Of a stretch of 64,000 nt of DNA, positions 18,971 to 29,033 are shown in pieces. Below the pieces are notes generated by a model. It was not told the DNA's origin. It made no database searches and worked only from the letters and a program-made list of their open reading frames with translations. The position numbers and the translations under genes are program-made. The stretch's first letter is position 1. Each line of letters begins with the position of its first letter. Source of the stretch: Sinorhizobium sp. BG8 (GTDB lineage Bacteria > Pseudomonadota > Alphaproteobacteria > Rhizobiales > Rhizobiaceae); NCBI RefSeq assembly GCF_016864555.1, contig NZ_CP044011.1, forward strand, positions 1,817,501 to 1,881,500, in the 5' to 3' direction.

Positions 18971-19191
18971 GAGAACAGTCTTTCCTGTTGCGCGGGAGGG
19001 AGGACCCGCGGGCGCCGCAAAGCCTGGGCGCTGAAATCATAGGGGTGATGATACGGAGGGGCGAACGCGCCGCCTGCGGACGCGGGATTTCCTACACGAG
19101 TGGCGCAGAAAGGACAATCCGGCATGTTGTCACCGCCGGATTGCTTCACTGGCAGGGACGTGTTCGGGCTCACGCCCGGAGCCCCGTCGCG

Positions 19192-19869
19192 CTACGGAAA
19201 CAGCGCCAGGAACGCCTTCTCTCCAGCCTCGGTGAAGCGGACGGCGCGGCTGTCCTTTTCCCGTTTCGCCCAGCCGTTTTCGACGAAGCGGGAAAGCAGT
19301 GCCTCGCCCAGCGACCCTGCGAGATGCGAGCGCCGTTCGCTCCAGTCGAGGCAGGTTCGGCACACCGGCCGCCGCTGGCGCTGCAGCGCGCCAAGATCGA
19401 TCCCCATTGCGGCGATCCGGCTCTCTCCGTTCGCAGTCAGCGTGGCGTCATCGCCCGAAACGGTCACGTCCCCGTCGGCCACCAGCCGGTCGAGCATACG
19501 CACGCCGAAGTCTCCGGCCAGGTGATTGTAGCAGACCCGCGCCTTGCGCAGCGCCGGGTCCTTGGGGCCGGGCCGGGAGCGCAGAAAGCCCTTGCTGGCG
19601 GCAAAGCCCATCAGCCCCTCGAGCATCAGCCCCACCTCGTCGTCTGCGAGCGCGAAATAGCGATGCCGCCCCTGCTTGCGTTGCGCCACGAGGCCGCCGG
19701 CCTCGAGCTTCGCGAGATGCGAGCTCGCCGTCTGGAGCGTCACGCCGGCTGCGCCGGAAAGTTCCGTCGCCGTCAGCGCCTGCCCGCCCATGAGAGCCGT
19801 CAGCATGTTCGCGCGGGCGGGATCGCCGATCAGCGCACCGATCTGGGATATGTCCGGTCCTTCTTTCAT
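19192..19869 (-). CDS. ArsR family transcriptional regulator with extended C-terminus
   Basis: The N-terminal third is an ArsR/SmtB winged helix: ISQIGALIGDPARANMLTAL, ATELSGAAGVTLQTASSHLAKLEAGGLV. At 225 residues it is about twice the usual ArsR length, and the C-terminal domain has a CRTCLDW motif that could bind metal or sense redox. The start is ATG 19869, one base from a perfect palindrome that is probably its own operator. It is divergent from the NIPSNAP/ABM gene pair and likely represses both. Confidence 0.9.
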   Translation of the reverse strand: MKEGPDISQIGALIGDPARANMLTALMGGQALTATELSGAAGVTLQTASSHLAKLEAGGLVAQRKQGRHRYFALADDEVGLMLEGLMGFAASKGFLRSRPGPKDPALRKARVCYNHLAGDFGVRMLDRLVADGDVTVSGDDATLTANGESRIAAMGIDLGALQRQRRPVCRTCLDWSERRSHLAGSLGEALLSRFVENGWAKREKDSRAVRFTEAGEKAFLALFP

Positions 19870-19870
19870 A

Positions 19871-19888
19871 CTTCGATAGTAATCGAAG
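19871..19888. promoter_or_regulatory. Palindromic operator for the ArsR regulator
   Basis: CTTCGAT (19871-19877) and ATCGAAG (19882-19888) form a perfect 7-bp inverted repeat with a 4-nt spacer in the short ArsR/NIPSNAP divergent spacer. A half-like ATCGAA recurs near 19920, and TTGACG at 19891 may be the -35 toward the NIPSNAP gene. ArsR proteins bind such imperfect 12-2-12 or shorter dyads. Confidence 0.6.
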
Positions 19889-19944
19889 CATTGACGACAG
19901 GCAATATGCGACAAGGGATCATCGAAACATACAGGAGTTGTCCG

Positions 19945-20271
19945 ATGATCACCTGCTTCATCCGCTATCAGATAGATCCCTTCAAGCAGGAGGCCTTTGC
20001 TGATTATGCGCGCAACTGGGGCCAGGCTATCCCGCGCTGCGGTGCCGATCTCGTCGGCTATTTCGGCCCGCACGAAGGCTCGGCCACCATCGCTTATGGC
20101 GTTTACAACATCGAGAACCTTGCGGCCTACGAAGCCTACCGTTCCCGGCTTGCCGCCGATCCGCTCGGGCGGGAAAACTACGCCTTTGCAAAGCGCGAAC
20201 GATTCATCCTGAAGGAAGACCGGATCTTCCTGAAGAACGTCTCGCTGCCGCACGGGGAGGTCGTGCGATGA
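19945..20271 (+). CDS. NIPSNAP family protein
   Basis: This 108-residue dimeric alpha-beta barrel (ferredoxin-like) protein shows the NIPSNAP pattern: ITCFIRYQIDPFKQEAFADYARNWG, DLVGYFGPHEGS, and a C-terminal region rich in aromatic and acidic residues. The family has no agreed function. The start is ATG 19945, 19 nt or so after a weak AGGAG. The stop overlaps the next ABM gene by 4 nt, so they form a two-gene operon opposite the ArsR repressor. Confidence 0.88.
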   Translation: MITCFIRYQIDPFKQEAFADYARNWGQAIPRCGADLVGYFGPHEGSATIAYGVYNIENLAAYEAYRSRLAADPLGRENYAFAKRERFILKEDRIFLKNVSLPHGEVVR

Positions 20272-20621
20272 TCGCCGTCATCTTCGAGGTCACGCCCTTC
20301 CTCGGCAAGCGCAACGCCTATCTTGATCTGGCGGCTGCGCTGAGGCCGCGCCTCGAACAGGTCGACGGCTTCATCTCCATCGAGCGCTTCGAGAGCCTGA
20401 CATTGCCCGGCAAGGTACTGTCGCTCTCCTACTGGCGAGACGAGGCGGCGGTCAGCGCCTGGCGCAACGGACCCGAGCATCGCGCCGCGCAGAAGGCCGG
20501 CAGGGGAGAGATTTTCGCGGACTACCGGCTGGGCGTCGCTGAAGTCGTGCGGATGTACGGGATGAATGATCGCCGTGAAGTTCCGAAGGATAGCCGCATG
20601 CAGTTGGGCATGCTCGCCTGA
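20268..20621 (+). CDS. Antibiotic biosynthesis monooxygenase (ABM) domain protein
   Basis: This 117-residue protein is built on the dimeric alpha/beta-barrel ABM fold: MIAVIFEVTPFLGKRNAYLDLAAAL, then QVDGFISIERFESLTLPGKVLSLSYWRDEAAVSAWR, and HRAAQKAGR. These residues are typical of the ABM (YgiN/HemS-like) family, which ranges from monooxygenases to haem-degrading and small-molecule-binding proteins. It starts within the NIPSNAP stop (4-nt overlap), so the two are co-expressed. The pair probably handles a toxic small molecule sensed by the ArsR regulator; this is inference. Confidence 0.87.
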   Translation: MIAVIFEVTPFLGKRNAYLDLAAALRPRLEQVDGFISIERFESLTLPGKVLSLSYWRDEAAVSAWRNGPEHRAAQKAGRGEIFADYRLGVAEVVRMYGMNDRREVPKDSRMQLGMLA

Positions 20622-20627
20622 GCGAGA

Positions 20628-20660
20628 TGGCCCGCCCAGGGAACCGGCGGGCCACCTCCT
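20628..20660 (+). terminator. Hairpin after the NIPSNAP/ABM operon
   Basis: A perfect 9-bp stem (TGGCCCGCC 20628-20636 with GGCGGGCCA 20646-20654) has a 9-nt loop, followed by CCTCCTTC rather than a true T-tract. It is correctly placed 6 nt after the ABM stop. Confidence 0.5.
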
Positions 20661-20816
20661 TCGTGGAATGGGATGGGATCATTCCACGGTGATGTTCATG
20701 GATCGGTGCGCTGGGGTCGAACGACCGGTCCACATCGTAAAGACGTATGCGCCGTCGCACTTATTCGCCAAAAGGGGAAAGCGAATTTCGCATTTTCTCC
20801 AGCGCCTTCAGTCTTT

Positions 20817-20838
20817 GGTAACCATCTTCGGTAACCAT
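20817..20838 (+). promoter_or_regulatory. Direct repeat GGTAACCAT upstream of ccrM (possible CtrA half-sites)
   Basis: GGTAACCAT occurs at 20817-20825 and again at 20830-20838, a 13-bp period, 46-67 bp before the ccrM start. It resembles the TTAACCAT half-site used by CtrA in alphaproteobacteria, and ccrM is a known CtrA target in related bacteria, but the match is imperfect. Confidence 0.4.
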
Positions 20839-20880
20839 GACAGCATGAAATCCGTTCCGAGTAAGCGTATCAGCGAGTAA

Positions 20881-22011
<1,131 letters not shown>

Positions 22012-22079
22012 TCAACCAGTCTAACCAGGTCAGGTCAAAGCTTTTTCCGGTTTCGTACCTTCAGTCCCGGGGAGAGCTC

Positions 22080-22117
22080 ATACGCCCGGAGCCTATGGCT
22101 CCGGGCGTATTTCATTT
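22080..22117. terminator. Strong bidirectional terminator after ccrM
   Basis: A perfect 14-bp stem (ATACGCCCGGAGCC 22080-22093 with GGCTCCGGGCGTAT 22097-22110) has a 3-nt loop and is followed by TTCATTT. It lies between convergent ccrM (+) and a HAD gene (-). Confidence 0.85.
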
Positions 22118-22145
22118 CAGCCCCGGCCGCCCGGGGCGGCGGCCT

Positions 22146-22763
22146 TCAGGCCGCTATTCCATGTGACGCCAGATCACTCTTCAGCTTCTCCGGTTCAGTG
22201 AAATGGACGGCGTTCCAGCCGAAGGCGCGGGCGGCCTGCACGTTGGCAATGCTGTCGTCGATGAAGAGTGTATGGGCGGGTGCGAGCGCGAAATCGCGCG
22301 TGTGTTTCTCATAGATCGCCGCGTCCGGCTTGATCATGCCGATTTCGCCGGAAACCGTCACGCCACGCGGCAGGTTGAGGAAGGGAAAGATCTTGCGCGC
22401 TTCCCGAAAGGTGTCTGCCGCGAAGTTGGTGAGCATCGTCACGTCCCGGCCCTCGTCGATCAGCGTTTCGAAGATCGCCACGCTGCCGTCATAGGCGTGC
22501 GAAACCATTTCGTGCCAATGGCCGCGGAAGGCGCGGATGTGGTCGGTCCGATCGGGAAATTCGGCGATCAGCAGTTCTTCCGCCTCGTCCCACGGGCGGC
22601 CTCGGTCCTGCTCCAGGTTCCACTCATGGGTACAGACATTGGCGAAGAACCACTGCCGCTCCGCCTCGTCGGGGATGATCCGCGAGAAGGGGATGTTGGG
22701 ATCGTAGTGGATCAGCACCTTGCCGATGTCGAAGACGATGTGGCGGATTTCGCTGTTGCTCAT
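22146..22763 (-). CDS. HAD family hydrolase (HAD-IA, haloacid dehalogenase-like)
   Basis: This 205-residue phosphatase-type protein has motif I FDIGKVLIHYDP (Asp nucleophile; the second Asp of DxD is replaced, FDIGK, as in other YihX-like HADs). It also has the cap helices, motif II LTNFAADT, motif III Lys in GMIKPDAAIY and motif IV FIDDSIANV. It is related to the YihX (HAD4) phosphatases. I chose ATG 22763; a GTG 15 nt upstream is possible. It begins 11 nt after the mutY stop on the same strand, so the two are co-transcribed. Confidence 0.88.
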   Translation of the reverse strand: MSNSEIRHIVFDIGKVLIHYDPNIPFSRIIPDEAERQWFFANVCTHEWNLEQDRGRPWDEAEELLIAEFPDRTDHIRAFRGHWHEMVSHAYDGSVAIFETLIDEGRDVTMLTNFAADTFREARKIFPFLNLPRGVTVSGEIGMIKPDAAIYEKHTRDFALAPAHTLFIDDSIANVQAARAFGWNAVHFTEPEKLKSDLASHGIAA

Positions 22764-22774
22764 GATTCTCTTTC

Positions 22775-23857
22775 TCACCTTTCGAAGGCGTCAGGTATCG
22801 CCTGCTTTATTGCCTTCTTCATGACAGTCGGCAGCGCCTGTTCGCCGAGCGTCTCGCGGGGTTCCCACCAGCCCGTGCCGGTCGCCGTGTCGCGCGGGAT
22901 GGTCGAACGGAAGACGCTCAGCCTCAGCTCGAAATGGGTGAAGACATGGGTGACCGCGCCGCAGCCCTTCCACTCCGCTGCAAATGGTCCCGCGTCGGTT
23001 CCTGTCCGGCCATCCTGCCGCGCCGTCCAGGAACTGCCCGGAACCTCGGTCATCCCCGCAAGCAGGCCCTTGTCTGCGCGCTTGCGCAGGAAGATCGCCC
23101 CTGTTTCGTCGATGGCGACGAAGGCGGCTCCGAGACGGAGCGGCTTGTCCTTCTTGGCGGCCTTGATCGGAAAATGCTCCGGGTCGCGTTCCGCGAGCGC
23201 CCGACAATGGTCACGGAACGGACAGAGCGCGCAGGCCGGGCGCTTTGGCGTGCAGATCGTCGCGCCGAGGTCCATCATGCCCTGGGCGAAGTCGCCTGGC
23301 CGGTCGTCCGGTGTAAGCGCCGCCACGAGCCTGCGCATTTCCGGCTTGGCCGCGGGCAGGGGGGTGTCGATCGCGTAGAGCCTGGATATGACCCGCTCGA
23401 CATTGCCATCGAGCACCGCACTCCGGCGGTTGAAGGCGATGGCGGCGATTGCGGCGGCGGTATAGTCGCCGATGCCGGGCAGTTGCTTCAGGCCATCTTC
23501 CGTGTCGGGGAAGTGTCCGCCATGCTCGAGGGCAACGCTCTCCGCGCATTTCTTGAGATTGCGCGCCCGTGCGTAGTAGCCGAGCCCCGCCCAGGCCTTC
23601 ATGACATCCTCGGTCTCGGCGTCGGCAAGGTCGCGGACCGTCGGCCATCGCGCCGTGAAGAGTGCGAAGTAGGACCGGACGGCCTGTACGGTCGTCTGCT
23701 GCAGCATCACTTCCGAGAGCCATACGCGGTAGGGATCTGCTCGTACGCCACGCTCGGCCATCGGCGGACTTATTCGCCAGGGCAGGTCGCGGTGATGCCG
23801 GTCGTACCAGTCGAGAAGGAGGCGGGACAGCGACGCCTCCGGTGGCGATTTCGTCAT
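22775..23857 (-). CDS. mutY: A/G-specific adenine glycosylase
   Basis: MutY excises adenine mispaired with 8-oxoguanine. The 360-residue protein has the catalytic Glu in WLSEVMLQQTTV (about residue 49), the helix-hairpin-helix plus catalytic Asp in LPGIGDYTAAAIAAIAF and VLDGNVERV, and the four-cysteine iron-sulfur loop (CTPKRPACALCPFRDHC, near 205-221). The C-terminal NUDIX-like domain (about 238-360) that reads the opposite 8-oxoG is present. The start is ATG 23857. It is divergent from the DUF721 gene. Confidence 0.95.
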   Translation of the reverse strand: MTKSPPEASLSRLLLDWYDRHHRDLPWRISPPMAERGVRADPYRVWLSEVMLQQTTVQAVRSYFALFTARWPTVRDLADAETEDVMKAWAGLGYYARARNLKKCAESVALEHGGHFPDTEDGLKQLPGIGDYTAAAIAAIAFNRRSAVLDGNVERVISRLYAIDTPLPAAKPEMRRLVAALTPDDRPGDFAQGMMDLGATICTPKRPACALCPFRDHCRALAERDPEHFPIKAAKKDKPLRLGAAFVAIDETGAIFLRKRADKGLLAGMTEVPGSSWTARQDGRTGTDAGPFAAEWKGCGAVTHVFTHFELRLSVFRSTIPRDTATGTGWWEPRETLGEQALPTVMKKAIKQAIPDAFER

Positions 23858-23960
23858 GATTTGCCTAGCCGGGAGATGAGCGGTTATAACTGGCGAACCG
23901 CGCGCGGTAGTTCAAGCCGATTCGCACGTGGGCAAGCGAGTATTTGCCAGGAGTATGCGT

Positions 23961-24485
23961 GTGAGTTCCGGTTTCGTGCGAAAAGGCGTCGTCCAGATCA
24001 GTGAAGTTGCCAATGGCCTCATCGATCCCGTGCTGGCGCGCCGCGCTGGCATCAACACGATGCTGCTCGGTTCATGGGACGAGATCGTCGGTGTCGATTT
24101 TGCCGAATGCACAAGGCCGGAGCGCATCACCTGGCCGCGCCGCGCTTCCGAGATGTCGGGAGAGGACGGCGGCTACCAGCCGGGCGTGCTGACCGTCGCC
24201 TGCGAGGGGGCGCGAGCCCTTTTCTTCACTCACCAGCAGGGCGAGGTGATCCAGCGCATAAACGGCTTCTTCGGTTTTCCGGCAATCCGGCAAATGAAGA
24301 TCGTGCAGAAGCCTGTGACGCCTCAGTCGCGCCACAAGCCGAAGCCGAAGCCTTTGACCGGCGAGGCCGCGCGCCATCTCGACGAGCTCGTGGAAGGCAT
24401 CGAGGGAGACGCCCTGCGCGATGCGCTGAAACGCCTCGGAACGGCCGTTCTCGGAGCCAAGACGAAGCGGCGCCAGTCCTTCTGA
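23961..24485 (+). CDS. DUF721 (DciA-like) protein
   Basis: This ~174-residue protein has the DUF721 N-terminal domain: VVQISEVANGLIDPVLARRAG, LLGSWDEIVGVDFAECTRPERITW, LTVACEGARALFFTHQQGEVIQRINGFFG. DUF721 corresponds to DciA, which loads the replicative helicase in many bacteria; whether this longer alphaproteobacterial form does so is inferred. The frame opens at GTG 23928, ATG 23955 and GTG 23961. I chose 23961 because AGGAG lies 7 nt upstream, whereas it is 1 nt from ATG 23955. It precedes the DsbA lipoprotein and smc on the same strand. Confidence 0.85.
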   Translation: MSSGFVRKGVVQISEVANGLIDPVLARRAGINTMLLGSWDEIVGVDFAECTRPERITWPRRASEMSGEDGGYQPGVLTVACEGARALFFTHQQGEVIQRINGFFGFPAIRQMKIVQKPVTPQSRHKPKPKPLTGEAARHLDELVEGIEGDALRDALKRLGTAVLGAKTKRRQSF

Positions 24486-24634
24486 GAGCATCCGGCCGGA
24501 AAACGCCGGTGCCCCAACACCAATCGGTCACATTTCTTTGAAGAACATGGTGTTGCACGAGCTTGTTACTGCCCCGAAGCCGGTATATCGGGTGACCAGA
24601 CCGCAACTCTACAATCATCCTGACAGGAGAGACC

Positions 24635-25480
24635 ATGTCCCTTTCCGAAATGAGCCCCGTGAAGCGTCTTCTTGCGGGCGTTGCCGTTGCGGCTCTCGCC
24701 GTGACGCTTGCCGCATGCAGCGACGAGAAGAAGGAGACCGCCAAGGCTCCCGAGACAAGCCAGACCGCGACGGAAAGCGCCGAGACGAAACCTGCTGAGA
24801 CCAAGCCTGCCGAAACCACTCCGGCTGAAACGGCGACCAGCCAGCCGGCCGAGAAACCCGCGGCTGCGGCGACCGAGACCGCGCAGGCACCTGCTGCAAC
24901 GCCTGCCAACGTAGAGATGCCGACCTCCCAGGGCAGCGTCGATATGGCGAAGGTACTGGAGCCCGGCCCGCTGCCGGAAATGGCCATCGGCCAGGCCAAC
25001 GCGCCGGTCACGATCGTCGAGTACATGTCGATGACCTGCCCGCACTGCGCGCGCTTCCACAACGAGACCTTCGAGGCGATCAAGACGAAGTACGTCGACA
25101 GCGGCAAGGCGCGCTTCATCCTGCGCGAATTCCCGCTCGACCAGCGCGCTGCGGCCGCGATCATGCTGGCGCGTTGCGCACCGGAAGGCCAGTTCTTCCC
25201 GATGGTCTCCATGCTGTTCAAGCAGCAGGAAACCTGGGCGGCGGCACAGGACGGGCGCGAGGCGCTGCTTCAGATGTCGAAACTTGCCGGTTTTACACAG
25301 GAGAGCTTCGAGGCGTGCTTGACGAACCAGAAACTTCTGGATGATGTGAACGCGGTACGAGAAAAGGGCGGCAATGAATTCGGCATCGCCGCAACGCCGA
25401 CCTTCCTCATCAACGGCCAGCGCTATTCCGGAGAGATGTCGGTTGACAGCATGTCGGCCCTTATCGACAGCATGCTCTAG
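24635..25480 (+). CDS. DsbA family thiol-disulfide lipoprotein with Ala/Pro/Glu/Thr linker
   Basis: This 281-residue protein has a lipobox signal (AVTLAAC, Cys near residue 28), then a low-complexity linker (about 30-95) made of AETKP/AETTP-type repeats. A DsbA/thioredoxin-fold domain follows with the active site MTCPHCARFH (near 132-141) and cis-Pro loop ATPTFLINGQRYSG. It should oxidise or isomerise cysteines in the periplasm while tethered to a membrane, the linker giving reach. The start is ATG 24635 with AGGAGA upstream. It is immediately upstream of smc, a common rhizobial arrangement. Confidence 0.9.
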   Translation: MSLSEMSPVKRLLAGVAVAALAVTLAACSDEKKETAKAPETSQTATESAETKPAETKPAETTPAETATSQPAEKPAAAATETAQAPAATPANVEMPTSQGSVDMAKVLEPGPLPEMAIGQANAPVTIVEYMSMTCPHCARFHNETFEAIKTKYVDSGKARFILREFPLDQRAAAAIMLARCAPEGQFFPMVSMLFKQQETWAAAQDGREALLQMSKLAGFTQESFEACLTNQKLLDDVNAVREKGGNEFGIAATPTFLINGQRYSGEMSVDSMSALIDSML

Positions 25481-25561
25481 TCTTCCCGCAGCTTGGCTGA
25501 CGGGCGCCGGCAGAGGTCGCGCGCCCGTTTCCTGCTCCCTTCGCGTAGGGAGAGCGGGAAC

Positions 25562-28500
25562 ATGAAGTTCAACAAGCTCCGCCTTCTCGGTTTCAAGTCC
25601 TTCGTCGAGCCGACGGAATTCATCATCGAGCGCGGCCTGACGGGCGTCGTCGGCCCCAATGGCTGCGGCAAGTCCAACCTCGTCGAAGCGCTGCGCTGGG
25701 TGATGGGGGAAAACTCCTACAAGAACATGCGCGCATCCGGCATGGACGACGTGATCTTTTCGGGATCCGCGAACCGGCCCGCGCGCAACACCGCGGAAGT
25801 CGGCCTCTACCTCGACAATTCCGACCGCACGGCGCCCGCCGCCTTCAACGATGCCGACGAGATCCAGGTAAGCCGCCGCATCGAGCGCGAATCCGGGTCG
25901 ATCTACCGCATCAACGGCAAGGAAGCCCGCGCCAAGGATGTCCAGCTGCTCTTCGCCGACGCCTCGACCGGTGCACGCTCGCCTTCGATGGTCGGGCAGG
26001 GGCGTATCGGCGAACTGATCCAGGCCAAGCCGCAGGCGCGCCGCCAGCTTCTCGAAGAGGCCGCCGGCATTTCCGGCCTTCATTCCCGCCGCCACGAAGC
26101 CGAACTGCGCCTTCGCGCCGCCGAAACCAATCTCGAACGCCTCGACGACGTCACCTCCCAGCTGGAAAGCCAGATCGAGAGCCTGAAGCGGCAGTCGCGC
26201 CAGGCGAACCGCTTCAAGACGCTTTCGGCCGAGATCCGCCGCCGCGAGGCGATGCTGCTGCACATCCGCTGGGTTCAGGCGAAGGAGGCCGAGGGCGAGG
26301 CGGAGAGCCAGCTCAACCAGGCGACCTCGCTCGTTGCCGAGCGGGCACAGGCCCAGATGGAGGCAGCCAAGGACCAGGCGGTCGCCAGCCTGAAGCTGCC
26401 GGAACTGCGTGAGAACGAGAGCAAGCTTGCAGCCGCCCTCCAGCGCCTGCAAATTGCCCGCGCGCAGCTCGAGGAGGACGCGGCCCGCCTTCTGCGCCGG
26501 CGCGATGAACTCTCGAGGCGGCTGGCGCAACTCGCCGAGGACATCCGCCGCGAGGAACGCATGGTCGCTGACAATGCAGCCGTTCTTGAACGGCTCGATG
26601 GCGAGGAAGCGGAGATCGCCGAGGTTCTCGAGGCGGCGGACGAGCGCGCGCAGACTGCGCGTGAGGCTCTGGACGCCACGTCCGAGCGCCTTGCAGCAAG
26701 CGAGCAGCTTCTCGGCACGATCACGGCGGAGCGCGCCGAGGCGCAGGCCGGGCGAAATCAGTTGGAAAAGGCAATCCGCGATCTGCAGGACCGCCATATG
26801 CGGCTGTCGCAACAGCTGGAGGGGCAGGCCCGCGAGCTAGAGGCGATCGACAGCCGCATCGGCGCCCTGCCTGACCCTGAAGAAAAGCGCGCAGGCGTCG
26901 AGCGGTCGGAAGAGACCGTGGAGGCGGCCGCCGCCCTGGTCGTCCAGATCGAGGAGGCGCTGGAAGAGGCGCGCACCATCGAGGTCGCGGCACGCGCGCC
27001 CGTCGAGGCTGCCCGGTCGGTTGTCGGCAGCATCGAGACGGAGGCGCGGACTATCCGGCGGATGCTGGAGGCGGGTGCTGCGGGCGGAACCTTCGCACCG
27101 GTCCTCGATGGAATTGAAGTGGACCGTGGGTTCGAGACCGCCCTTGGTGCGGCACTCGGCGACGATCTCGACTCGCCGGTGGATCCGGCAGCGCCCGTCT
27201 ACTGGCGCGACGGCGTAGATGCTTCCGCCGATCCCGTCCTGCCGGCCGGCGTGCCTGCTCTGATCGAGCGCGTGCGGGCGCCGGACGTGCTAACGCGGCG
27301 ACTGCGGCAGGTCGGCATTGTCGGAACCGTCGAGGATGCGCTTGCCCTGCAGCCCGGCCTGAAGTCCGGCCAGCGTCTGGTGACGCTGGAGGGCGCCGTC
27401 TTCCGTTGGGACGGACACGTCACCGGAGCGGATGCCCCGAGTGCATCGGCCCTGCGTCTTGCGCAGCGCAACCGCCTCAACGAGCTTGAGGCCGAACTGG
27501 AAACGGCAAGGGAGAGCCTCTCGCGCGCCGAGGAGGATCTCCGGCGTGCCGGGGACGCCATTCGTGCCGAGACCGAACGTCACCAGATGGCGCGCGATCG
27601 CCAGAAGGCCGCTGTTCGCGCGCTGGCCGAAGCCCGCGAGGCGCTGGATGCGGCGGAGAGGGCTTCGGGCGAGCTGGTTCGCCGCCGTGCCGTGCTCGCC
27701 GAAACGAAGGCACAACTGGAGCAGCAGGTCGAGGAAACGGCCGCGAGCCTGGAGGATGCGCAGGCAGCACTCGAGGATGCGCCTGACGTGGCCGAGCTCG
27801 ACCTCGCCCTGAAGACGCAGGCGGCCGAGGTGGCGACGGACCGGGCGGCACTTGCCGAGGCCCGCGCCCAGCACGATGGCCTCGCCCGCGAGATGGGGGA
27901 CCGTCGCCGTCGGCTTGCCGCCATTGCGGCCGAGCGCGAGACCTGGGTTGAGCGTGCCTCCAACGCGGAGAAACACATTGAGACGCTTCGCGAGCGCGAG
28001 GCGGAAGCTCATGCCGAGGCGGAGGAGATCGCCGAGGCACCGGACGAGATCGACGACAAGCGGCGGGCGCTCATGAGCGACCTCTCGCGGGCGGAAGAGG
28101 CTCGCCGGCACGCGGCCGACGAGTTGCAGGAAGCCGAAAACCGCCAGCGGGCCGCCGACCATTCCGCCGCAACCGCGCTGTCTCAGCTTGCCGAATCGCG
28201 CGAGAAGCGGGGCCGTGCGGAAGAGCGGCTCGTCTCCGCCCGCGAACGGCGCGTCGAAAGCGAGGGCCGCATCCGCGAGGCGCTCCATTGCGCTCCGCAC
28301 GAGGCGCTGCGCCTGACCGAACACCCGGCAGATCGGCCGCTTCCCGATCCACGCGATACCGAGATAGACCTCGACAGGTTCAAGGTCGAACGCGAGCGCC
28401 TGGGCGCCGTCAACCTGCGCGCCGAAGAAGAGCAGAGCGAACTCTCCGAGAAGCTCCGCGCGCTCGTGACCGAGCGGGAAGACATCATCGAGGCGGTGCG

Positions 28501-29026
28501 CAAGCTGCGTTCGGCGATTCAGAGCCTGAACCGCGAGGGGCGCGAGAGGCTGCTGGCCGCCTTCGACGTGGTCAACGTCCAGTTCCAGCGCCTGTTCACC
28601 CATCTCTTCGGCGGCGGCACGGCCGAACTCCAGCTGATCGAAAGCGACGACCCGCTCGATGCCGGTCTCGAGATCCTGGCCCGCCCGCCGGGCAAGAAAC
28701 CGCAGACCATGACGCTCCTCTCCGGCGGCGAGCAGGCGCTGACGGCTATGGCGCTGATCTTTGCCGTCTTCCTCACCAATCCGGCGCCGATCTGCGTGCT
28801 CGACGAGGTGGATGCACCGCTCGACGACCACAATGTCGAGCGCTACTGCAACCTCATGGACGAGATGGCGCTGTCGACGGAAACGCGTTTCATCATCATC
28901 ACCCACAACCCCATCACCATGGCGCGCATGAACCGCCTCTTCGGCGTCACCATGTCGGAGCAGGGGGTTTCGCAGCTCGTATCCGTCGATCTCCAGACCG
29001 CCGAGCAGCTGCGCGAGGCGGTGTGA
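25562..29026 (+). CDS. smc: Chromosome segregation protein SMC
   Basis: This 1154-residue condensin ATPase has Walker A GPNGCGKSN (31-39), two long coiled-coil arms, a hinge near 510-650, the signature LLSGGEQALTA (about 1051-1061) and Walker B with D-loop ICVLDEVDAPLDD (about 1077-1089). It organises and segregates the chromosome with ScpAB, which is not in the window. The start is ATG 25562 (MKFNKLRLLGFKSF, the standard SMC beginning), preceded by GGAGAG; the frame is open 69 nt further upstream. It is 81 nt from the DsbA gene and convergent with the caspase gene. Confidence 0.97.
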   Translation: MKFNKLRLLGFKSFVEPTEFIIERGLTGVVGPNGCGKSNLVEALRWVMGENSYKNMRASGMDDVIFSGSANRPARNTAEVGLYLDNSDRTAPAAFNDADEIQVSRRIERESGSIYRINGKEARAKDVQLLFADASTGARSPSMVGQGRIGELIQAKPQARRQLLEEAAGISGLHSRRHEAELRLRAAETNLERLDDVTSQLESQIESLKRQSRQANRFKTLSAEIRRREAMLLHIRWVQAKEAEGEAESQLNQATSLVAERAQAQMEAAKDQAVASLKLPELRENESKLAAALQRLQIARAQLEEDAARLLRRRDELSRRLAQLAEDIRREERMVADNAAVLERLDGEEAEIAEVLEAADERAQTAREALDATSERLAASEQLLGTITAERAEAQAGRNQLEKAIRDLQDRHMRLSQQLEGQARELEAIDSRIGALPDPEEKRAGVERSEETVEAAAALVVQIEEALEEARTIEVAARAPVEAARSVVGSIETEARTIRRMLEAGAAGGTFAPVLDGIEVDRGFETALGAALGDDLDSPVDPAAPVYWRDGVDASADPVLPAGVPALIERVRAPDVLTRRLRQVGIVGTVEDALALQPGLKSGQRLVTLEGAVFRWDGHVTGADAPSASALRLAQRNRLNELEAELETARESLSRAEEDLRRAGDAIRAETERHQMARDRQKAAVRALAEAREALDAAERASGELVRRRAVLAETKAQLEQQVEETAASLEDAQAALEDAPDVAELDLALKTQAAEVATDRAALAEARAQHDGLAREMGDRRRRLAAIAAERETWVERASNAEKHIETLREREAEAHAEAEEIAEAPDEIDDKRRALMSDLSRAEEARRHAADELQEAENRQRAADHSAATALSQLAESREKRGRAEERLVSARERRVESEGRIREALHCAPHEALRLTEHPADRPLPDPRDTEIDLDRFKVERERLGAVNLRAEEEQSELSEKLRALVTEREDIIEAVRKLRSAIQSLNREGRERLLAAFDVVNVQFQRLFTHLFGGGTAELQLIESDDPLDAGLEILARPPGKKPQTMTLLSGGEQALTAMALIFAVFLTNPAPICVLDEVDAPLDDHNVERYCNLMDEMALSTETRFIIITHNPITMARMNRLFGVTMSEQGVSQLVSVDLQTAEQLREAV

Positions 29027-29033
29027 CGCGGGT

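Noticed and set aside
24566-26812. 748-codon minus-strand frame over the DsbA gene and smc
   Set aside because: It is antisense to conserved genes and shows no recognisable motif.
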